In this document: piece by piece, positions 23,901 through 28,388 of the stretch
How positions within the stretch are numbered: position 1 is the first letter of the stretch
Layout: every line of letters starts with the position of its first letter
Notes under the pieces: model-generated
What the model was told of the DNA's origin: nothing
Database searches by the model: none
Seen by the model: the letters and a program-made list of their open reading frames with translations, nothing else
Source of the DNA: Fibrobacter sp.
Lineage (GTDB): Bacteria > Fibrobacterota > Fibrobacteria > Fibrobacterales > Fibrobacteraceae
Length of the DNA stretch: 28,388 bases
NCBI GenBank assembly: GCA_012515825.1
Contig: JAAYXQ010000076.1
Location: 1-28,388 of the forward strand
Reading direction: 5' to 3'
Translations under genes and position numbers: made by a program

Positions 23901-26241
23901 AGTTGTCGAAAATGAATATGAATACAATACAGCTGGAAATTTACAGTATAGTATAGTTCGTGATTGGAATTATACAAATAGCTCTTGGAACTTTGTAAGT
24001 GGAAAATCCTATGAATATGACAAATTCAGTCGTTTAGAATCAGTAAGTGAGTTGCTTGATGATAATAAAAGTAGCAGACTTCTTGCGGAATATAAAAGAA
24101 ATAATGCGGGTACTGTAGAAGAAACAATATACAAGGACGGTTCTAATACAGTCTTTTCAAAAAATACAGAACATGATATTTATGGCCGAACAACAAACAT
24201 TGAATATACTAATAGAGACGGAAAATCTGTTTATAAAGAAAATTTAAAGTATAGTGCTCCTTTGATTAACAGGGTTTCGGAGATTACTCATTCCTGGTTG
24301 ATGCAAAATCAAAATAGAAGAACTTTCAATGAGTCCTTTAAATATGATGATTTGGGACGTCTTGCCGAGTTTACAACAAATAATACTGGTATTGGTAATG
24401 CTACATATGACTATGACATATTTGGACGATTGCTAAGCAAATTTGAAAAAGATACCATGTTGACATACAACTATGTAAATGGTGGGTATAGGCCTTCTAG
24501 TATTTATGCCAATGGAAATGTTATCAACAAAGCTCTTCAATTTGATGCTACGGGTAAAGTATGGATGGATGGATACAATAAAACAGCATACAAGCTTAAT
24601 TCATTAGGTCTTCCAGAAAAAGTGATGTTGTATTCGAAACAGCTTGAAATCCCATCTGATATTTCCGTAGAGATAATTGATAATGAACATATTTATGATG
24701 AAGAGTATGGTAATGTGAATATGGCTTATGATGAATCAGGCACTCGAATATGGGAACGTACATATACTAGAGGAGGTTATAAAGGAAGTAATGTAACGAT
24801 TCCTGGAATCGGTATTTATAGTAAAGAAAACCTAGCTGGTGATTTTAAATTGACTCACTTGGACTTAGTTGGAGGAGGGTTCCGTAAAGGATTAGCTGAA
24901 GAAGCTATTTACCCTATGGTTGATGCCCAAGGAAACGTTCGAGCCTATGCAAGTGCTTCTGGTATAAAGAGTGCCTATGATTATCGTCCATTTGGACGAG
25001 TAGAAGAATTAGAAGAGTATGGTGTGGCAGATGACCGTCGATGGCAAGGTAAAGAATACGATGGTCAACATGGCAAGTACTATTTTGGTGCTCGCTACTT
25101 TGATCCTTTCTTTGGAATGTGGATGAGCCCTGATCCTGCTGGTCAATTTGCAAATCCATATACTTACGGTGGAGATCCAATAAATTTTGTGGATCCAACA
25201 GGTTTGTTTGCCCTTGATTTAGGCTTTGCCTCTATTGGTTGGGATTCTAAGCGTGGTTGGAACTTCTCATTATCTTCGCCAATTATGTCCTATACTTGGA
25301 ATCAGAATGGTTCGAAGACGTATGAAGCATCTGTAGGAGGTTCCTATCAGTGGTGGATTGTAAGTTTGGGTGCTGAGATGGGATATAGCTACAACACTTA
25401 TAGTGGGCATTCTCTGTCAACAGGAGGACATGTTTGTGTTGGTGTAAAGAAAGGAGAGGCCGGAGTATGTGCAGGCGTTGAAGCAGGAGGTAGCTTATAC
25501 TGGGATCCTTATGGAAATTATCTTGGAGCCACTGCTTACGCAGGTGCTTTTGCTCAGGCTCAAACAAGTGATAATTCTTCAGTTGCAAAATTGAATGGTG
25601 GATATGAAACTGGTCTTATGGGCATGGAAGGCCGAGGTTTGTATGCAGGTGGAAATCTCAATGCTGGTGTAAGCCTTTATGCAAGTTGGGCAGAAAATGG
25701 CGGCTGGAATTATGGAGGACAGGAATCGATATATGCGGGAATTGGTGATAATTTTGGAGATGTGTCGGCGAATGGGAAACAAAAGAATGTCGGCTATGAA
25801 ATGTGGATTCCTACTCTTGGAAAATATGGCCGGTTTAACCTTGGCGGGAATTATGATGTGAGTAAACAGGGCATGAAAAATGCTCAGACAGAAGCGTTAC
25901 TGAAATATGCTAAAGAAACAAAAAATGAGGCTCTGGCTGCGTTTATTCAAAAAAATGGAATAGAGTTAAATAATAAGATGTTCAACGAGTTGCAGCGTAT
26001 TGTAAATATCAAAACTTTATCTTTCCCATACGATTTATCTGGAACATACGATAAGGCCGTCGTTTTAACAAAATCTAATGATTATCCACATATTGAATTT
26101 AAGTATAATCAAATAACGTTTCCAGAAGGAAAATCAAGTACATTTTCAAGTTATAACTATGGGAACAATATTTTTTCTCATTTGGCGATAGATTTCATCG
26201 GTTATTATATGTCGCGGAGTGTTTATAATGTTAGTGATTAG
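20947..26241 (+). CDS. Secreted Rhs-repeat protein with core domain and unique C-terminal region (putative polymorphic toxin, TcC-like)
   Basis: 1764 residues. Sec signal peptide 1-22 (SSAIA then AEP). Residues about 25-300 form a beta-rich domain, possibly NIDO-like (YDGVTI.., ISWRKFEE.., YTDGEIQVQYW). A DUF6443-like entry, KDGFGRVVQTQ, is at about 567-577. YD/Rhs repeats run from about 815 to 1375 (YKYDDVGRLTQS, SSYDNLGRVKK, YEYDKFSRLES, FKYDDLGRLAEF, YDYDIFGRLLS). The Rhs core is complete: YFGARYFDP 1379-1387, SPDP with Asp1396, and DPTGL 1416-1420, where Rhs proteins self-cleave. After it come 344 unique residues: a Gly/Tyr-rich beta region (about 1424-1645) and a short mixed tip to 1764. 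It has three CxxC motifs (358, 619, 885). Toxin activity is inferred from the family; no known effector domain is recognised. Confidence 0.9.
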   Translation: MLYKSILTFFFTVLIWLSSAIAAEPIVQLEGAKRGPIPGKSYNFGLPGYANIQANVITKPFKTEVMPSDNKRLYIEFEHKINYGGQTYDGVTIIGDNRIFLGEHNQSVLPEYGKDGLYPYVLPIDKKIVPKVGDNNISISWRKFEEHNDIFTVLEIGPFYVDGLNDPMICQVSFYTDGEIQVQYWNLTRLNSHRLENNMFYPMMERYHIGLPYVYTGGERIVLNDELKSTVYSSSPIEIFNNGKLREGWIAKEFIVGDAQFKIIDNEIDIEFGDADYAGGLLAYDFARENPVVASFDRLIVSTYSVTYGDGKDASSAVPVAFWYFQEAPNFVRRTHDANYPLFKDDPLFSFEHAENECNNCVTVNPRDNYNTTHISPATYSTSWNEYGGNVNPDTVIAPAIKIQTIGEASNRHIRLRYAAFRPRQPRSIQFFPPKTFDVKYEGDVGYMTVNGNKAPLSIIQNSSLEAVVHSSPGYIIKQVFVNDKEAFNATNPEITLSGITVDYDEFQKIAIVKTSIVPCNMTIKVIYEECSEKERILQKVIPSFVKNEVFLDPFDKSKVLETYSVKDGFGRVVQTQIPISENMFKVSALYLDEAGNTKYAPLPYVSNKAAYEYEDMFCEKCVDKSRAYFNGDTKSSKERIDSYNHPYTQTERFYGINSALIAKQAGMGEASFDLGENFAQTWRLPLKTSSSKEFFSKTQLQEVLDEKLNANGNVIENLYKERLKTITESDFKELLEENGENDSEDDPEFDYPYVLTINLSFDGIFTQSISDVAGNPMASWMTHDDEVLITRNEYDEKTTQLKSSYIEGHSGFESTYKYDDVGRLTQSIKPDRGRTEVKYDSKNRIRFTRDAKQMSKGNGDNYFSILEYDSEDRLVLTGEVRGECGGCSFSSPDVPILRDYIYPVTETIYDKPDVATIMKYDSKLDQKLIESIVENIDGILPHEAGALISYNQSGDVNTIKFSSYDNLGRVKKNWIVNLVETNAPVVENEYEYNTAGNLQYSIVRDWNYTNSSWNFVSGKSYEYDKFSRLESVSELLDDNKSSRLLAEYKRNNAGTVEETIYKDGSNTVFSKNTEHDIYGRTTNIEYTNRDGKSVYKENLKYSAPLINRVSEITHSWLMQNQNRRTFNESFKYDDLGRLAEFTTNNTGIGNATYDYDIFGRLLSKFEKDTMLTYNYVNGGYRPSSIYANGNVINKALQFDATGKVWMDGYNKTAYKLNSLGLPEKVMLYSKQLEIPSDISVEIIDNEHIYDEEYGNVNMAYDESGTRIWERTYTRGGYKGSNVTIPGIGIYSKENLAGDFKLTHLDLVGGGFRKGLAEEAIYPMVDAQGNVRAYASASGIKSAYDYRPFGRVEELEEYGVADDRRWQGKEYDGQHGKYYFGARYFDPFFGMWMSPDPAGQFANPYTYGGDPINFVDPTGLFALDLGFASIGWDSKRGWNFSLSSPIMSYTWNQNGSKTYEASVGGSYQWWIVSLGAEMGYSYNTYSGHSLSTGGHVCVGVKKGEAGVCAGVEAGGSLYWDPYGNYLGATAYAGAFAQAQTSDNSSVAKLNGGYETGLMGMEGRGLYAGGNLNAGVSLYASWAENGGWNYGGQESIYAGIGDNFGDVSANGKQKNVGYEMWIPTLGKYGRFNLGGNYDVSKQGMKNAQTEALLKYAKETKNEALAAFIQKNGIELNNKMFNELQRIVNIKTLSFPYDLSGTYDKAVVLTKSNDYPHIEFKYNQITFPEGKSSTFSSYNYGNNIFSHLAIDFIGYYMSRSVYNVSD

Positions 26242-26950
26242 ACGAATCATCTGCGTTGCTGCATTTTTTGCCATAACTTCTTTTGCTGAGAAAAGCATAT
26301 TTTTTTTAGTGTATAACGAAAAAACTAACATGGATAAATTTTATTATCATCATGAATTCGGTGCTATTGATTTTTTAGAACGTTTTGACCCCGGCATATA
26401 CATAGAATCAGAAATATTTGATGAGGTAAAAGCCATTGCTTATATTGCGGAGGACGATTCAGTTGTTGAAATTTATTTTATGCCTGATTATCCTCAGGAT
26501 TCATGGTATGCCGGATTATCAAATTGTATTAACAAACATATACTGAATAATAAAGATTATTTCTTAAAAACATGTCGAAAAAAGATAGCGGTTCCTTCGA
26601 AATGGATATTTAATGATTTTTCCAACTTTATGGATATGAATCTTCCTGATTATGTAGGAGATTGTGCTAAGCGAGAAAATTATAACGTCAATATCGTTCG
26701 TAAATTAAGAGACGGCAAAATACAAAGCATATCGTTTGACAATCCATCCTGTGTTGACCCTGAGTTTCAGAATTACGAATTCTTTGAACCATATAAAAAA
26801 ATAAATAATCTGATTAAAGATATAATGAGTGAGGATGGAAATAAATGCAATTGGCGAAATTTGGTAAAGTATCCAGAGAAATTTCAGGCTGAATGGTTCA
26901 AACCGGAAAATTACCTAGCTGCGGATAAAAGTAGGTGTCCTGCTTTATGA
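26228..26950 (+). CDS. Exported protein of unknown family, candidate Rhs immunity or accessory protein
   Basis: 240 residues from the ATG at 26228; GGAG at 26215-26218 lies 9 nt upstream, and this start gives a clean signal peptide (LVIRRIICVAAFFAITSFA, cleavage before EKS). An in-frame GTG at 26219 is less likely. The mature part is acidic and aromatic with six Cys (in SNCIN, KTCRK, GDCAK, PSCVD, NKCNW and SRCPA), so it is probably disulfide-bonded in the periplasm. It overlaps the end of the Rhs gene by 14 bases, the position where immunity genes of Rhs toxins are commonly found. I recognise no family. The export signal would fit immunity to a toxin acting in the periplasm or envelope. Confidence 0.75.
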   Translation: MLVIRRIICVAAFFAITSFAEKSIFFLVYNEKTNMDKFYYHHEFGAIDFLERFDPGIYIESEIFDEVKAIAYIAEDDSVVEIYFMPDYPQDSWYAGLSNCINKHILNNKDYFLKTCRKKIAVPSKWIFNDFSNFMDMNLPDYVGDCAKRENYNVNIVRKLRDGKIQSISFDNPSCVDPEFQNYEFFEPYKKINNLIKDIMSEDGNKCNWRNLVKYPEKFQAEWFKPENYLAADKSRCPAL

Positions 26951-27609
26951 GTAAAATATTTGCTGTGTTTTTGTTGCTCGCTGTTTCCTTGTGCTTTGGC
27001 GGTTCTGAAAATGGGAATCTAGAAGGTCAATATTGCGCTTATGCTGTTAATAAGCCGTCTTCTGTGTACAACTTTCGGATAAATATATTTTCTTCGTTCT
27101 TTGGTGATTCTCTGCTGTCCTTTGAAAAAAATGGTTTTTTCTTGTTTTTTGAAAAAATGGGAACGCAACGTTTGTTTTTTTTTAATAATCAAGGACGCGA
27201 TGCTTTGCTCACGGTTTATCAATTGCCTGCTATAGATGATTTCCCTTGGCTGAATCCATCGCGTTATATGGCCCGCAGAAATCAAAGTCTCAAATCTTAT
27301 AGGGATAAAAATCGATGTATAACAAAAACAACTTTAAATTCATCTGAGGTAGATTTTTTAAGATTGGACAAGCAGTTTTATCTTGTCCCTGAGAATTCAT
27401 TTAAAGACGGTAGAAAACAACAAGATTATTTAGCCTTTGATGATGTTATTTTGGGCTTTTCTCAGAAAGATGCCGTTCGTCGCTATTTTTATTTTAAGAA
27501 GATTAATAAAAAATACAATGAACTCCCTAAATCCTTTTTTGTTTATTTAAAAATGTTTGAAGTCCTTGATCACATGAACTCTAATTTTCTTTTTCCAGAG
27601 TGCCGATGA
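26947..27609 (+). CDS. Exported protein of unknown family
   Basis: 220 residues. The ATG at 26947 overlaps the preceding stop (ATGA), and AGGTG at 26933-26937 may be the ribosome site; an in-frame GTG at 26935 would add four residues and spoil the signal. Signal peptide MSKIFAVFLLLAVSLCFGG, probably cleaved before SENG. The mature part is rich in Phe (FFLFFEK, RLFFFNNQG) and basic residues, with three Cys (QYCAY, NRCIT, PECR). A run of nine T at 27175-27183 encodes part of the FFF segment. No recognised domain. It belongs to the three-gene exported set after the Rhs gene. Confidence 0.72.
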   Translation: MSKIFAVFLLLAVSLCFGGSENGNLEGQYCAYAVNKPSSVYNFRINIFSSFFGDSLLSFEKNGFFLFFEKMGTQRLFFFNNQGRDALLTVYQLPAIDDFPWLNPSRYMARRNQSLKSYRDKNRCITKTTLNSSEVDFLRLDKQFYLVPENSFKDGRKQQDYLAFDDVILGFSQKDAVRRYFYFKKINKKYNELPKSFFVYLKMFEVLDHMNSNFLFPECR

Positions 27610-28280
27610 AAACAAAGCTGATTGCCTTGATTACTTTTGTGCTGAATGCGTGTGCTTTGAATAGTGGTTATTATTGGCAGCAAACAAAGCTAAAAACTGA
27701 AATTTTGCAAATGGATGCCTATTGGGAATGGGGAATTTTGCAAATTAAGGGTAGTCACGTATGGAGTGGTGGACGGATCATCTCGGAAGATGAAGTTGTT
27801 AATTCTATTAATGAAGATCAATTTTGCGCCCGGTATGTTGGAGGTGAGGGGAAAAATATATATGGGGAACGAATTTTTATCGATAGTTCTGGCCAACTTT
27901 CTTTTGAGTGTTCAATAGGTTTTGAAAATATTTTTGAGGATTATCGCGGTGGAGCTTTCCAAATTTTTATCCAGTTGCTCGATCATCAGTTTGATTTTGT
28001 CCAAGATGCTGGGACTCAATATCGTTTTTCTTATATGGGAGACTCGTTGAATTTAAATGTACCGCAAAAGAGAACTGGGGCTGGCTATGAATTCTTTTTT
28101 GCAAAAAATGCTCCTGTGTTGTCCATTACTATGCGGACGGATTTAGATAATTTGAACGATTATAAACCTTTAAAAATAAATCCGAAACGGCTTCCCTTGG
28201 AAAGCCCCAAATATAAAGCGTTAAAGGCTTCTGAGAGACAATTGCTCCGTCCGCTACCCAAAATGAAAAAAGGTGACTAA
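27606..28280 (+). CDS. Exported protein or lipoprotein of unknown family
   Basis: 224 residues. The ATG at 27606 lies in an ATGA overlap with the previous gene; the upstream in-frame GTG at 27600 is less plausible. The N-terminus MKTKLIALITFVLNACALNSG is a signal sequence. FVLNAC could be a lipobox, though Asn at -2 is unusual, or cleavage could be by signal peptidase I after NACA. The mature part looks beta-rich (WEWGILQIKGSHVW, GERIFIDSSGQLSFEC, YRFSYMGDSLNLNV) and ends in a Lys/Pro-rich basic tail. Cys in DQFCARY and SFECSIG may pair. No family recognised. Last gene of the operon that begins at 13495. Confidence 0.72.
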   Translation: MKTKLIALITFVLNACALNSGYYWQQTKLKTEILQMDAYWEWGILQIKGSHVWSGGRIISEDEVVNSINEDQFCARYVGGEGKNIYGERIFIDSSGQLSFECSIGFENIFEDYRGGAFQIFIQLLDHQFDFVQDAGTQYRFSYMGDSLNLNVPQKRTGAGYEFFFAKNAPVLSITMRTDLDNLNDYKPLKINPKRLPLESPKYKALKASERQLLRPLPKMKKGD

Positions 28281-28302
28281 TGACTCCTGATAATTTGTTA
28301 TA

Positions 28303-28353
28303 AACAATGCAAAATTATAAATCAGCTACAACACATATAGGAGATGCATTGTT
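28303..28353 (+). repeat. Spaced 9-bp inverted repeat before a possible gene start
   Basis: AACAATGCA (28303-28311) and TGCATTGTT (28345-28353) are perfect inverse complements 33 nt apart. Between them lie a weak promoter-like TATAAA (28316-28321) and an AGGAG (28339-28343). In RNA the hairpin would place the AGGAG in its loop near the stem. Significance is unclear. Confidence 0.35.
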
Positions 28354-28356
28354 CAG

Positions 28357-28388
28357 ATGAGTGAAATACGTTCAGCATGTCTTTTGCA
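28357..28388 (+). CDS. Possible start of a further gene, cut by the window edge
   Basis: An ATG at 28357 opens a frame of ten complete codons (MSEIRSACLL) to the end of the window. AGGAG at 28339-28343 is upstream, but 13 nt away, longer than usual. Too short to identify; it may be only a chance open frame. Confidence 0.25.
   Translation, partial: MSEIRSACLL

Noticed and set aside
24914..25588. Antisense frames of 94-101 codons opposite the Rhs core and C-terminal region
   Set aside because: Composition (His/Gln/Leu-rich) is the mirror of the Gly/Asp/Tyr-rich sense protein; no start signals.
13495..28280. T6SS effector locus
   Set aside because: No PAAR, VgrG, Hcp or adaptor gene, and both large proteins have Sec signal peptides, which T6SS effectors do not.
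1..28388. tRNA, rRNA, CRISPR array, insertion sequence or transposase
   Set aside because: None seen on reading through; no cloverleaf-like segment, no regularly spaced direct repeats and no transposase-like protein.

Overview
This 28.4 kb window is low-GC DNA (roughly mid-30s percent by eye). It most resembles a member of the Fibrobacterota. The best clue is the lipoprotein at 12540-13382, which has the FISUMP domain (Fibrobacter succinogenes major paralogous domain) behind a serine-rich linker. The large Rhs-type proteins and DUF7305-like domains fit the same lineage. I have not placed it below phylum level.

Layout. (1) 6-2231, minus strand: the upstream end of a suf-type Fe-S cluster assembly operon, with a fused IscU-like/Nfu scaffold protein followed by sufB; the rest of the operon lies off the left edge. 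(2) 2377-4211, plus strand: a patatin-like phospholipase, the nucleoside phosphorylase ppnP and an ABC-2 permease, closed by a clear intrinsic terminator at 4270-4294. (3) 4364-12454, plus strand: a tightly overlapping operon for a type II secretion/type IV pilus-like machine. It encodes a lipoprotein, the ATPase GspE, the secretin GspD, a PilM-PilN (GspL-like) fusion, PilO/GspM-like and PilP/GspC-like proteins, a GspK/PilX-like protein and two prepilins. No gspF platform gene or prepilin peptidase is in the window. (4) 12540-13382, minus strand: the FISUMP lipoprotein. (5) 13495-28280, plus strand: one apparent operon of two giant Sec-exported proteins and three smaller exported proteins of unknown family. 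The 2479-residue protein has an Rhs-shell start (GLGWSLG motif), propeller-like, lectin-like and cadherin-like regions, and a DUF7305-like end. The 1764-residue protein has YD repeats, a complete Rhs core ending in DPTGL and a unique C-terminal region. The three small genes overlap end to end.

How it may work together. Region 5 looks like a polymorphic-toxin locus. The second large protein would be the Rhs cocoon with a self-cleaved C-terminal payload, the first a companion shell or adhesion subunit (compare TcB with TcC), and the three exported proteins candidate periplasmic immunity or accessory factors. There is no T6SS, PAAR, VgrG or TcA-like gene here. Both large proteins carry Sec signal peptides and lie directly downstream of the T2SS-like operon, so T2SS export across the outer membrane is a reasonable but untested idea.
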